64,000 nucleotides of DNA from Rhipicephalus microplus (GCF_043290135.1 NC_134707.1:85764447-85828446); one strand, 5' to 3'. Counted from the first letter of the stretch, positions 10,240-22,400 are shown. Notes: generated by a model from the letters alone, not told the origin. Translations and numbers: made by a program.

Positions 10240-13200
10240 CTACGTCGGGACCGTTAGGCCAAGCCTATCGGCCGCTCCGCGGGCCTGCTGGACGGCCCAA
10301 AGTTGGTCGGCCAGGAGGGAGCTGCGTAGGGCCGCCTCCCACCTGACCGATGTAGTGTTGGGGTTAGTGTACATTGCCTTGCACTCCCAGAGCATGTGCG
10401 CCAGCGTGGATACATCCCCACATGCGGGGCAAGCGTCATTGGGAAACACGTCAGGATAAATAGCGTGAAGGGATCTCAGGTTAGGGTACGTGTCGGTTTG
10501 CAGTAGTCTGAGCGTAAGGGCCTGTGGCCTATTAAGATTTGGATGAGGGAGTGGATATGGTTTCCGCGCGAGGTAAAAATATTTTGTTATTTCGTTGTAC
10601 GTGGCAGGCGCGTCCCTGTTTTCCGCAACCCCGTTGGCCCCGAATCGTTGCCCGGAACCCGCGCGGTCGGTTAGTGCGCGCGCGGCCTCGTGGGCAAACT
10701 CGTTGAGGTTGGGGGGAGCGCCTTGAACCTGTCCAACATGTGCAGGAAACTAAATCAGTACGTGGTGCTTGATGCCGTCGCGGCCACCACTTTGGAGCAC
10801 GCGCAGGGCTTTTTTGGAGATTACACCGCGCTCGAAAGCGTGAATAGCTGACCTAGAGTCACTATAGATGACCTCCCTTTCACCTTCCAGGATGGCCAGG
10901 GCGATGGCCACTTGCTCGGCAATCGTCGGATCGTCAGTGTGAACCAATGCGCAGTTGGTGATTTGTTGTTTGGAGTCGACGACGACTGCGGAGAAGGCGC
11001 GGCTCCCACGGTACGCTGCCGCGTCGACAAAGCTGACGCCATGCACCTCACTGTGAATCTGCTTGAGAAGAGTGGCAGCTCTAGCCCGTCGCCTACCACG
11101 ATTGTGCTCGGGATGGACATTCCTCGGTATCGGTGCCACGGTGATGAGGTCACGAATCTCACGGGGCACCTGTCTCATCTTCTCGTCCACTTCAGCCGGA
11201 GAGTGACCGAGCTCTCGGAGTATATGTCTGCCGGTCTGGGAGCTCGAAAGGCGCGCGAGCTGGGCCCGCTCCTGCGCTTCGGCAATCTCCTCCAACGTAT
11301 TGTGTACTCCGAGCTGGAGCAGGCGCTCGGTACGCGTCCTGATCGGGATACCGAGGGCCCGCTTGGTAATCTTTCTGAGCAAGACGTTGATCTTGTCACG
11401 CTCGGCACGCTGCCAATTGTGCATGGCTGCGACATATGAAAAATGGCAGAGCACAAATGCATTGACCAGGCGGATTAGGTTGTCTTCCTTGAGGCCTTGG
11501 TAACGGTTGGCCACCCGCCGAACCAGCCGAACCGCATTATCCATCTTGGCGGCGAGCTTGAGTATAGTCTTGCCGTTGGAACCATTGGACTCGATGGTCA
11601 TGCCGAGGACCCGAATGGAGTCGACTCTGGGTATTACGCTGCCATCTCCGGTGTAGAGCTTAATATCACTCTTCGAGATCGGCTGCCAGTTTTTGGGCTT
11701 GGGCCCTCGCCTAGTGGGTTGGTAAAGGAGGAGCTCGGACTTGCTTGGGGAACACCTCAGGCCTGTGGGACGGAGGTAATCTTCCGTGGTGTCTATGGCC
11801 TCCTGCAGGGAGCGCTCGTCTAGCCCGTCGCTGCCACCTGTGCACCAAATGGTAATATCGTCCGCGTAAATTGTGTGGTTAATGCCTTCGATACATGAGA
11901 GCCTCTTGGACAACCCGATCATGACAAGATTGAACAGGGTGGGCGACATCACTGACCCTTGTGGCGTGCCGCTCGATCCCAGCTCTATCTCCTCGGAGAC
12001 AAGGTCTCCCACACTCGGGGTGGCTCTCCTACGGGTCAAGAAAGATTTGATATATTTGTAGAATCTGACTCCAAGGCCGAGCTCAGCAATCGACCGCAAC
12101 ACGAAAGAGTGAGTAACATTGTCGAAGGCTTTCTCTAAGTCGAGGCCGAGAATGGCCCGCATGTCTCGAGTGTTGCAGTCGATGACTTGGTGCTTGAGCA
12201 GCTTCATAGCGTCTTGCGTCGAAAGCTTGGCCCGAAAACCAATCATAGTGTACGGGTAGATCCCATTGTCTTCCAGGTACCGAGTCAACCTATTGAGGAC
12301 CACATGCTCGGCTACCTTTCCCACGCAGGATGTGAGCGAAATGGGGCGCATGTTGTCCAAGTTGGGTGACCTCCCCGGCTTAGGAATGAGCACGGTGCGT
12401 GCGACCTTCCACGGGTCGGGGACCTCGCCGCTCTTCCATGCCTCGTTGATGACCTCGGTGAGGTAGTCGATTGACCGGTCGTCCAGGTTGCGCAGGGTCT
12501 TATTAGTTATGCCGTCGGGGCCCGCGGCAAACCTTCCATTGAGCCCGTAAAGCGCCTGCTGAACCTCTTCGTGGCATATCTCGGCGTCCAGTTCAGTGTT
12601 GGCTGGTCCTGAGTACTCAGGGTACGTTGTTGTTGCAGGGTTCGAGTCGACAGGGAGGTACTTTTGCACCAGCTGCTTCAAAACCTCCTCTTCTGAAGAG
12701 GACTGCTTGGCTTCGTGCATGGCTCGCGCTAGTACGTTCCGCTGGTTAGCTTTGGTGTTAGTCTCGCTGAGCAGGTGCTTGAGCAGGTTCCATGTCTTGC
12801 CATTACGCATCTGGCCATCTACCGAGTTGCACACCTCGTCCCACTGCTGCTTGGAGAGGACGCGACAGTGCTCCTCGATGGTCTTGTTTAGGTCGGAGAT
12901 TTTCTTGCGCAACCTGCGATTAAGGCGCTGGCCTTTCCAGCGGGCGAGAAGTGACTGCTTGGCCTCGAGCAGGTGGGCAAGGCGGCTATCCATTTTTTCA
13001 ACCGGAAGGTTAGTACTAATATTCTTCGTGGTACTTATGACGTCCTCTCTGAGCTGGCTAATCCACTCCTGTAGGCTTGGCCTGGTTGCGGGTAGGGGTC
13101 GGTCGTTGCGGACTTTGCGAAACTGGTCCCAGTTTGTCCAAGAAAACTCCCGTGCCCTCTTTCGAACCACTAAGAACTGCGTCACCAGGACGTAATGGTC

Positions 13201-13902
13201 GCTACCTAAGTCAATGTTTGAGTTGGCCCACTGTACATCGGGGAGATTCTTGACGAAGGTCAAGTCGGGAGTGGAGTCTCTGCAGGATGAGGTGCCCAAC
13301 CGAGTTGGAAAGGCCTTGTCGATGATTAGAGTCAGGTCCATGTCCGTCGCGTTCTGCCACAGTTCCGCGCCCTTGCTGGTATTGTACGGGTAGCCCCAAG
13401 TGTGGTGCGGAGCATTAAAATCGCCCGCCACAACCAGGGGGTTGGGACCTGCCAAGTTGACGGCCTTCTTTACGAGGGCCCTGAAGCGCTGCCGTCGGTC
13501 CTTAGGGCTACTGTACACGTTGAGAAAAAAGATGCTGCTTCGGTCCGAGCTGCGCGGCAGAATCTCGGTCATGACATATTCGGCGCTGCTGGTGGCCATT
13601 TTGAGGTCGTGAGAGATGTGTGTGAGCTTGTTACTGACCAAGGTGCAGACGCCCCGGCCATCAGAATAACGCGAGACGGGCTTGTAACCAGTCAGAGTGA
13701 CGTTTGGAGTTAATGTTTCCTGAAGCAGAATGACGAGGGGTTTTTCGCTAGAGCATCGAATGTACTGCTGCAAGGACGCCTTTTTACTAGGGAAGCCCCT
13801 GCAGTTCCATTGCCAAATGAGAAACGTCTCACTTGGCTTGGCCATCTTGGTGCTTTTGTGGGCTGGTGCTGCCCTCAGATTGGCTAAGAATAGCGTGGAC
13901 AA
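10240..13902 (-). pseudogene. ORF2 of the inner LINE: endonuclease-RT-RNase H, one in-frame stop
   Basis: About 1,220 codons. The endonuclease fills roughly residues 25-255 (WQWNCRG, LLQETLTP, VVAGDFNAPHHTWG, GSDHYVL). The RT follows (AGPDGI, RPISLTSCVGKVAEH, LGLDLEKAFDNV, SGTPQGSVMSPTLFN, catalytic IYADDITIW). RNase H then shows AEQVAIALAI, VIYSDSRSA and a late NEFAHEAAR. A Cys/His block CPACGDVSTLAHMLWEC closes the protein. A TAG at about 10750 replaces the Trp of the WFPAHVG motif; the frame continues open to 10240. The first Met is at 13902, but the Met at 13845 (MAKPSETF) overlaps ORF1 by only 17 nt and is the likelier start. Without the stop this would be a full-length, catalytically plausible ORF2. 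Confidence 0.9.
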
Positions 13903-15634
13903 TGGGGCCCGTAGCGCCGGGCTGGGGTTGTACGACGGCGGTTGAGGTCAGAGCTGGTTTCACTACGCTTTCGAGAAACGACTCTACCCTGGATACTCGG
14001 TCGTTTTGCGCGGCCAGGGTGATCTGCAGTTGGGCGAAATTCTCCCCGAGCTTATTGATGCTTTCACTGAGCGCGGATAGCGTGTCTCGAAGCTCAGACC
14101 TGACTCGAATCGCTACACCTTCCTGTTCGTAGGCGACGGCCCTCTTCTTGGGAGCACTTTGACCCTCACTGCTGCTGTCGCCGGCTTTAGTGCTGTGCAC
14201 CTCCATGGGTAGGGGCATTGTATCGGCGACGCATGCAGCGGCGGGTTGCGGAGGTGGGTTTCTCGCGTTCTTAATCTCAGCAATTTCGGACATAAGCCTG
14301 TTTATAGTTTCCTTCATCGCTGCGTTCTCGCGTTTCAGCTGGGAAATCTCGCGCGCGCTCTCCGCATGCTCTGGGAGTGACCCCGACAGTACCTCAGCTG
14401 GCCCTCCTCGGACCGTGTCGGCCCAGGTTATAGAGCCCGACTTTTTGCTTCTCGCTGACACCCCGCTAGGCTGCTGTTGACGCCCGGTAGACCTGGATCG
14501 AGACCTGGGGCGGCTCCCAGACTTGTAGCGCCGGGTTCCTCCTCGGGACCGGGAGCGGCTCCTGGACCGGGAACGGCCCCTGGAATGGGACCGAGAACAT
14601 CGCCTGGAACGGCCCCCGGAACCACGTGACTGCTGGAAGTCTTGCCCATCCGTGGGGGGTGATGGTGGTGCCGTGGCTTGGCCTTGATCGGTGGCGCGAG
14701 ACTTCTCCCAGCGCCTTCGTCGCACGACATACGGGATCTGGAATCTTTGCCTACAGTCCTTGTCAGCCGTGAGGTGTTGCCCACCACACAGCCTGCACTT
14801 GGGGGTACACTTGTGTTGTGCGTCAGGATTTGAAGCCCCACAGCCCCGGCATACGATGTCGCCTGGGCTGGGACACACATCAGCACGGTGACCGAGCCGA
14901 CCACAAGCGTAGCAAATGTCTATTTTCTTGCGATAAAGCGAACATTGCACAAGGGTGGGGCCGTAGCGTACAAAGTTTGGGACTCTATGACCGTCGAAGG
15001 CGACGATTACCGTACCGGTGCTGCCTATGCGCTTGGCTGCCAGGGCGAGCGGATTTCTTTCATTTACGATCTTGTTGTCAATATCATTCGGGCCGTCTAC
15101 GAGTGGAATACCTCGGATCACGCCCTTGCACGTGGAATGAGGGGCGGCCTCGTAAGCACTGACCTCGTATGTTCAGCCCATGACGACGATCTGCCGAACT
15201 TTGACGTAGTGGTTGCCATTTTCCCTTCTAGGTGTGCTGACAACCATAATATTCTGCTGCACGTTGGGGCATAGCGTGTCGCCCCGCAAATCTTCGGCGC
15301 AGATGCTTGTGGCTGCCAGGATTGCATCAGCCACCACGGTGCAGCCGGTCTTGACAATATTGAGGCCTCCGCGGGGCCGAATCACGATCTTCGTATCCTC
15401 CCTGGGGAGCTGGGGCATCCGGCCAGCGCGGATGATTCTAGCCTTGATGTTATTGCCACTGTTGCGGCCTCGTGGGGCCTCGGCCGTTGTCGACTTCGTC
15501 TCGTTGAGAGTAGCACCATTAAGATTAACGCCTGCCGAGCGCGCGCCAGCTCTTCTGGCGCCTGCAGACTGCCCACCTCGGTCTTCTGTCACCTCTTCGG
15601 GGGTTATGTCCTCCCCCACCACCTGATATTCCAT
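13829..15634 (-). pseudogene. ORF1 (gag-like) of the inner LINE, one in-frame stop
   Basis: About 601 codons starting MEYQVVGEDITPEEV. A central RNA-binding region holds Cys/His boxes CYACGRLGHRADVC, a divergent CRGCGASNPDAQHKC and CRLCGGQHLTADKDC. An Arg/Ser-rich stretch of alternating RS/RG dipeptides comes next, then a coiled-coil-like segment (QLKRENAAMKETINRLMSEI), and a tail ending HQDGQAK. A single TGA at about 15173 lies where TGG would give a Trp; the two open blocks (15634-15176 and 15172-13829) share one frame. Function by family: nucleic-acid chaperone and RNP formation. Confidence 0.85.
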
Positions 15635-15943
15635 TCTTTTCTGAAAATAAGCCCTGCGAAGAGCGAAAAGAGCCCCCGGGAACGGCGACGCGGCTGGCGT
15701 TGCGCCGGCGTGGGCTTACCTCGTTAGGCTTAGCCCAGGCGGTGGCCGGCTCCGGAAAAAAACGTTCCAAAACGTGAAAATAGTCCACTCACGCAGCAGG
15801 TTTTGGCATCAAAATAGTCCTGGCACTTTCACTGATGCGACACAAAGCTGAACGCTCACTTGAAAAATTCACTTGAAGATCATTGTAGGAAGCAGGAGCC
15901 ACTCGAAGGTCGTATGAACAACACAGACGCCGCGCCGCGTCTC

Positions 15944-15955
15944 GGTACGCCGGGT
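15944..15955. repeat. Target-site duplication, right copy
   Basis: GGTACGCCGGGT, identical to 10161-10172. It precedes GAGAATAAATAAATAG, which belongs to the outer element or its palindromic insertion. Confidence 0.9.
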
Positions 15956-16520
15956 GAGAATAAATAAATAGACGGATAAATAGACTAGGTTAACCTCGTC
16001 TATTAATCTTTTGCTGAGGTCCACCACGTTTTTATCAAGATTCTATGTCAACTGGAAGATCCTTCGCTTTGTATATTGAATGTCTACAACCGCGCCACCG
16101 TGTTACCGAAGATTAATGTCTTCTCGCGCTACTACGTGCCGCGGCAGTAAAAGCCGGTCATTCCCCTTTTCTAATGCTTTGTGACTTCGACATCAGACAC
16201 TCAGATCATCAGACACGCCAAGGCCGACAGCCCGGGCACGGGACTGTGGCAACTTGATCATGACCCTCACAATGCTCACTAATCCAACACAACCCACGTG
16301 CGTGGGCAACAGCGTGTGCCATGACACCACCCCTTATCTCAGCTACTGACGTTACGTACGCGATGAAAGCTGGTTCAACACACACCAATCCCCAGGCAGC
16401 GACCCCAATACTGCGAGTCCTCACGTCACCGTGCAAGCCACGTCCACGCGCTATTCATCATACAGACTGGGACGCGCTTCGTGCGCGCCGCCAGAATTCA
16501 GTCATTCTCAACATCGAAGA
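15956..16520 (+). pseudogene. Endonuclease C-terminal part of the outer LINE
   Basis: Across frame changes the text reads LTSSINLLLRSTTFLSRF at the left, then TMLTNPTQPTCVGNSVCHDT, the block usually preceding the TPDLTF and SDH boxes of LINE endonucleases. HTDWDALRARRQNSVIL follows at about 16461-16510, the start of the linker to the RT. It has many interruptions and is non-functional. Confidence 0.6.
15979..16004. repeat. Second, smaller palindrome at the outer-LINE breakpoint
   Basis: AATAGACTAGGTT followed directly by AACCTCGTCTATT: 13-nt arms, one mismatch, no loop. It repeats the AGGTT/AACCT core found in the palindrome at 10116, so both probably arose from the same event. Confidence 0.7.
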
Positions 16521-16899
16521 CTACGTGGACTGACCATGGCTACTGGCGGACCTCGACGGGGTCACGGCCTCGACCCCACTGCAATGAACCATCCGGTGGT
16601 TGACTCCCGCCTCGCTCGCTTGCAGACCACTCATACAAGCCACAAGCCTCACCACCCAGTTGAAGAAACAACGACACACAATCGCCGTATTCGATTTTGA
16701 ATCGCATAACTCGACTAGGAAATCGAAACGCACACCACCACTTCAGCTCTCCAGCAATGGGAACTGTGCTTGGGACGGGACTTTCAAGTCAGCTGGGCTG
16801 TAAGCATTCGTGACATCTCCTACGCCATCTTCTCAATTATGCGGCTGGGAAACGTGTCACCCGGTAGCAACTGCAACGCGTCATTCGGGCTTATCCGGG

Positions 16900-18110
16900 C
16901 GACACGTCATCGCTCATGGAAGACTTGGCTACCAAGTACCTTCAGCTCCTGCCCACTGATGTTCTCTCCGCCCCTCTCGTGTCCTATTCTGGGTCGCCCA
17001 CCCACAAACTATAGACGCCAACATCATGGAAGCGGTAGTTCACGCGGCGCTTCACAAGCTTTGCGCCCTCTCCACGCCCTGGCCGTGTTCCCAATAAGCT
17101 TCTTCGCAATATCGATGGTCCTTCGGTCACCGCACTTACTCCTTTCTTCGGTGACTGCTAGCGCTCCGGCAATACTATCTCCCATTCGTGGAGGCATGCG
17201 CACGTAGCTTTCATTTCAAAACCCGGCAAGAATAAGCTCAGGATCGAAAATCTTCGGCCCATCTCTCTTACCTCGTGCATCGGCAAGTTCATGGAACACA
17301 TCGTTCTTGCGCTCACTTGCAAACGCACGTAGATGCCCACATGCTCCTTCCCCATACTACGCTCGCTTTTCACCCTGGTATCTCAACGCAATACGTTGTC
17401 TTGCAGTTCGCCGTGACCTGCTTAACTCATCCGCTTTCTCAGACAAAAAGGCTCTCCTCAGCCTTGACCTTCATTAGGCGTTCGACCAGGTCTGTCATTC
17501 GGCTATCCTCACTGAACTTGGAGCCCTAAACCCTGTTGCTCAACTCCTCAATTATGTTCGTTCCTTCCTTACCAATCGCACTGCCGAATTCTTTCGTGGG
17601 AGATCTTCCGTCTCCCACGTACGCTCTCGGCTCTCCCGGTACGCCCCAAGGCGCAGTCTTGTCGTCTTTTCTTTTTAACCTCGCCCTCCACTCACTTCCC
17701 GAAAAGCTCAACTGGATTCCTGATCCAAAACACACCCTTTATGCGGATGACATGACTTTTTGGGTTACATCAGGTTTAGACAGTGACATTGAGCAGACCT
17801 TGCAACGCGCCATCGATGATGAACCTTGTGCACGCAGCTGTTCTCACCTGCTCAGCGGCCTAATCAGCTCTTCTCTTCATACCCTCGCTTTCAGTTCAGC
17901 AGACTGCGCACATGCTATCCCGTGTTCGAGTGCGGCGCGAGGGTATGCGCATGCAGACAGGATCTACTAAGCCTAATTGACACTTTCGTTATTACCCGAC
18001 TCGCCCATGGCCTGCCTTACAGTCACCTCAAATCCGAACGCGGGAAGATTGACGTGCTCACCCGTCAGGCATACAATGCCTCCCACTGCCTTGGTACCAG
18101 CCAGGTTTAA
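16900..18110 (+). pseudogene. Reverse transcriptase region of the outer LINE
   Basis: Readable in several frames: YLQLLPTDVLSAPLVSYS at about 16930, NKLLRNIDGPSVTALTPFFG, FISKPGKNKLRIENLRPISL, a SPGTPQGAVLSSFLFNLALH box and the catalytic TLYADDMTFW at about 17738-17767. After the YADD box only about 100 more codons can be followed, ending QAYNASHCLGTSQV near 18108. The RNase H is absent, so this copy is truncated at its 3' end. Confidence 0.7.
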
Positions 18111-18250
18111 AGCTTTAGTAGCATCAACTTGCCTGGCTTAAGGTCCCAAAACTTTTAAAAAGAGATATATGTGCAGTTTTTTCTTTGTGAACATGCTGCC
18201 GCAAAAATTTGACGAATACGTGCTACATTGCTGTTGCATTGGTTGCGTCA

Positions 18251-18330
18251 CCGAACAATGCAAGCATCCCGGGATAATGTAAAAATGGCTGTATTAATGA
18301 ATAAAGCATGAGCAAATGCCACACAAACGG
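18251..18330. repeat. 80-bp direct repeat, left copy
   Basis: ACCGAACAATGCAAGCATCC and onward, through GGCTGTATTAATGAATAAAG, to CCACACAAA. About 90 percent identical to 19396-19475. Together they flank about 1.07 kb. Confidence 0.8.
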
Positions 18331-19395
18331 GCGTTTGCCACAGCAGCCGCGGGTCAACCCTGTAAGCGTCAGGTGCAAAGTGTCAACCACAAATGATCAG
18401 GTCCCTGACGTAAGTCGCTGGATGGCCGATTCGCTTCAGCCATGCAACGCGCTGGGCCCCACCGTGAGGCACCTGGTGCCGATGTTTCTCCGCTGCCCAG
18501 TCACTCGATTTGCTGTCGACGTTAGAGCAGCGCTTTTTATCCCTGTTGCTCACGCCAAGGGCGAAGTACATTCGTACGTGCGCACAGGCGCTGTAGTTGA
18601 GCAAGGAGTATACACGTGTATGCGACAACTACGAGGCTGGTTCTTTCACCACAGTGCCAGGAAACAAGGGGCAGTTTCATAGCTGTGGGTGGGAACAGGA
18701 AGTGACGTTGACTTCACTACTGTTTTTTCACACCTGATTTAGACCGATAAGCGAGCTGCTTCGGCGAGTTACGTCACATCGCCGATCGCCGAGTTGACGT
18801 CACTGCGCGAGCAAGGGGGTCGGTCAGGCGTAGGAAAGATGCGCGAAAATTGTTTTTTGAAATAGAGGCTCTGCACGGCGTGCAGCGCTGCAATATTCAG
18901 AAAACGTGATCGCTGCGGTCTAATCTACTAATTTCCGAGCTTGTATGGTGGGTGTAAAAAAAAATGTCGGAGCCTGTTTACTGGCCCTTTAAGGATCCCC
19001 CTATCTTGTACCTTCTGTTGTTATGCGGTGCCTCCAAGATCTAAACATTTTTTCAGCAAGGGCATTCGCATGCGATTACTTCACTTCACAAGACTGTTCC
19101 TTGTTCCTTCTAAAATTGGTTGCATCACTGCGGTATCGTCCGAAAGGACGATACCGCAGTGATGCAACCAATTTTAGCTCCGAGTGACGTCATGTGGTGA
19201 CCTCACCGATTTATTTTTATTTTTCATCCCTCCGGTTGACGTGGTTGGCGCAGACGGTCATTGTTTGCGTTTGAGGAGCCATCTAAGGCTTTCGCCTTAA
19301 AATACGATATTGAACCGTATTGCACCTCTCATAGCAGGATCTGAAAGTATGACGGCAAACATGAGTAGACGATGAACATGAATGCCACGCTAACC
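18331..19395. other. Segment between direct repeats, no gene seen
   Basis: GC-rich in its left half, with several CRE-like TGACGTCA octamers (18795-18802, 19185-19192) and relatives. A 124-codon frame from 18308 has no recognisable domain. The segment includes the perfect hairpin 19110-19177. Its layout, flanked by direct repeats, suggests an insertion or local duplication. Confidence 0.35.
19110..19177. repeat. Perfect 32-bp inverted repeat with GAAA loop
   Basis: Left arm 19110-19141 (CTAAAATTGGTTGCATCACT then GCGGTATCGTCC), loop GAAA, right arm 19146-19177. All 32 positions pair. Confidence 0.95.
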
Positions 19396-19475
19396 GAACA
19401 ATGCAAGCATCCCGGGATAATGTAAAAGCGGCTGTATTAATGAATAAAGCATCAGCAGCCAATGCCACACAAAAT
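19396..19475. repeat. 80-bp direct repeat, right copy
   Basis: Partner of 18251-18330. It has a 3-bp expansion (CATCAGCAGCC for CATGAGCA) and a few substitutions. Confidence 0.8.
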
Positions 19476-22400
19476 ACGACAGAAGGTGGGCGGACAAGCT
19501 GATTGCTGCGGCAGCAATGTAAAGTCAGGTTCTACATGAATGCAATCCAGGTCCCGTAAAACTGCATGCACTAGATTTCGCATTATCAGGTGCAATCTCA
19601 GGGCAAATGCCTTCCCCAAAAAGAGGGAAGAAAATCTCTACACAAAAAAAGCAAGTAAGCTACGCATGAATTACGGCAAATAGGTCAGATGTATGCACTG
19701 AAACTTGGCCGCAATTTGGCGCTGCTGTGTGCCGGGCCGGGCACCATTTTCGAGGTTTTCTCGCAGCTAGACGACCCATGCTTATTGGTCTTTATTGACT
19801 TGCATATCTAGTATCAGCAGCAAGCGGCTGCACAAAGTTTTTAGTTGCATCGCATGGAGTGCCTGTGTGTCCTCCTTCCGCAATACATTCATGATGGCAA
19901 TATTCGTCAACGGAAGGAAAAAGAATAAAAAATTTGTTTGGAATCATACTGCACGAATTGATGGCGACACAAATCCTCAGTTCATTTATTATAACTGAAA
20001 ATTCGACAGATCCATAATTATAGATCAATGTTCCACTGTAACAAGTGCTATCATAATCAAGGCCAACTGCTCCTTGGTCTTTGATTTTGAATGCACACAA
20101 ACACAGTTTGCCCACTGAGACACTGGACATGTGCCTCAGTAAGTAGCATGTTTCAGTTTCTTGTTTCAAGTTTCGAAAAGGCAAACCACAGTTAGCACAT
20201 TTTTTTGCAGGCAGCGAAAGTGTTTATTTTCTTCTCATACAAGGAACTTCGTACAAATGGCGCATGCATGCTGGAATCATGTGCTAATGTTATCACATAT
20301 ATGCTATGCGCTTGAACACTTTCTTGGCTCACACACTTCAGCAGCTGCTCAAGAGTAGAGTACTCTTTACCTTTGAGAGACACCCAGAAACAATCTGGAC
20401 TCAAATTTGACATGCACATTGTCGGATGCTTTCCCACAGAAATGAGTGCAATTAATGAACTGACTGCTGTACTCTTAGACTATGAGGAATTGACATTTTC
20501 ACTGCATTATCCCTGATATTGCTGTTACCATAATGTTGCTTCAACAATATTGGCAACATTGTCGCAGCAAGTCAGTCCTAGGACAAATCTTATTTAAGTA
20601 ACGTGACAACAACTGCGCTACTAGAATTCATGTTTTTTGTCTGAAGCGAAACAGTGCTGTGCCGTAACTTCACAGTGTCATATCAATGCAACAGGTAACT
20701 AACTGTGGATTGCATTAGGAGTGAGTATTGGAGCGAAAAGCAATTGAATCAAATAGGCATGTTGGTTGTTTTGGCTAGCCTTGACATTTTTGTGCCTACT
20801 CTTGGCTCCAGAGGCACCATAATTGGATCATGGCTAGAATCGCCACAAATGGTGCAGTCACATTATTGCCAGAAACTCTATCAGGGCCTCTCTGAATAAA
20901 GGGTGGCCAGTAACATAAGAAAGATTATCGTATAATACAACACATACATTACTATAAATGAATTACATTAGTATGTTATGGAATGATATAACCCACAAAA
21001 AACAATTTTCTTAATGCAGCTTTTACCCAAGAAAATGAACACTCTCAGTATAAAGGCAGTTACCAAATGCACACTACATGCATATTTTTACTTTGGTTGT
21101 GCAGTGTTTTTCTTTGCCCATGCACACTGTACCACATATAATAAAAGATGACAAAATGTTGTTAACACATCACTGCCTTTACTAAAGTCATCATTACTGA
21201 TAGAGTAGCCATGCAACATCGTCTGTATATAATTGTATGTCTATATGCCATTTCACTTCTTTTGTAACTGTGTTACAGGCTAGAGCCATATTTGCTGAGG
21301 AGATGTGAATGCATCTGGTACGTATTTTCATACACCATTGCCAGTGTAACTGACTTACACATACAGAATAATTAGTTTACTATCTATACATAAATATATA
21401 TAAAATAAATAGACAAGCAGTTAGGCTAACACAGGAAGCTAAAAACGATCTCTTCTAAAATGTGCAAATGATTAGTTTATGACTGCAGTTGTTATGTTAA
21501 TGCTACATTGTTTTAAAGCTTCAGTCCTGCTCAGCCGTCAATAAAAAAAATGAGCTACTTCATTATATAATAATTATATTAATACGTATACATAGAAATC
21601 TTCACTTGAGTTCAAGATGGCTAGAATGAAAACTCAGGCACGTGCAGCTGACTGAATTATGCATCAGATGCAAAACAATAGGAATAAAAGACCGCCAAAC
21701 ACTGCCTTTTACATTGCAAGAAGCTCTCCTGATGACTTCACGCATAACTTGAGCCTTTCAGTGACACAGGCACATAAGAACATCACCACTGCAAGCTACT
21801 AGATTTGTTCGTTTGAGACCTGTTGCAGTAATTAAAAGCTGGGTGCCATAGGCCACTGATTATCTTGACTCGCCGGGCCTCGCTGAAATGAACGAGACAG
21901 CGATTCTGCCAAACGTGTTTCGCACCGGTACGCAAGCAATGCAACAATGCCTGGCATGAGGCTAGAGGAATAGATACGAAATGCAGCAATATATAAAAAT
22001 AGGTTGTGCGGCGGTATCAGTTCTAGGAGTGGGCTTGTTAAAAAGCTGCCCCTCACATGCTGGCTGACAGACAGTGACAAGCCGACAGCCAAAGAAACCT
22101 CTGAGATCTTGGCCATCAATAATCACAAGAAGACGAGATTCGGGAGAGCAAAAAGTTTGTAGAAAAAGCTGTGGCAATTAGAACACAATCATCCTTTCAC
22201 ACAATCACACACAATTTAGAACAGCTTAGAATCTACTCTGGTAACTGAAACTTGCACAGATTTTATCGAGCTGATGGCACACAGAACGTCTCGCAGCTGG
22301 CGATGCACATTTGCTACCGATATTTTCATCATGGTGCAAGCAGGTTCCAAAGGTGCTGCTATGATCATCCATGTTTCCGTAAAGGTTTTGCAGGTTGCAG

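Larger units (their letters stand above)
10173..15943 (-). mobile_element. Near-complete I-like non-LTR retrotransposon
   Basis: A minus-strand LINE of about 5.77 kb: 5' UTR (15943-15635), ORF1 with zinc knuckles, ORF2 with endonuclease, RT and RNase H, a short 3' UTR, and a (CCAA)n tail visible on the plus strand as TTGGTTGGTTGGTTG at about 10172-10186. A perfect 12-bp target duplication flanks it. ORFs 1 and 2 overlap slightly. Each is open apart from one nonsense codon, both at positions where the family has Trp (TGG to TGA or TAG). Its insertion is much younger than its host LINE. Confidence 0.9.
9935..18110 (+). mobile_element. Outer non-LTR retrotransposon, interrupted by a 5.8-kb insertion
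   Basis: Two parts belong together: 9935-10160 (start of the endonuclease) and 15956-18110 (rest of the endonuclease, linker and RT). They are separated by the minus-strand LINE at 10173-15943, which is flanked by a 12-bp target duplication. Both parts are plus strand and read in the expected domain order. RNase H and 3' UTR are missing, as is ORF1, and stops and frameshifts are numerous. It is clearly older than the insertion it hosts. Confidence 0.75.

Noticed and set aside
10912..11439. 175-codon plus-strand frame
   Set aside because: Shadow of the inner LINE's ORF2 on the opposite strand, as are the other plus-strand frames between 10900 and 15600.
19792..20184. 130-codon minus-strand frame as a host exon or transposase
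   Set aside because: No recognisable family motif, no supported splice sites and AT-rich surroundings.
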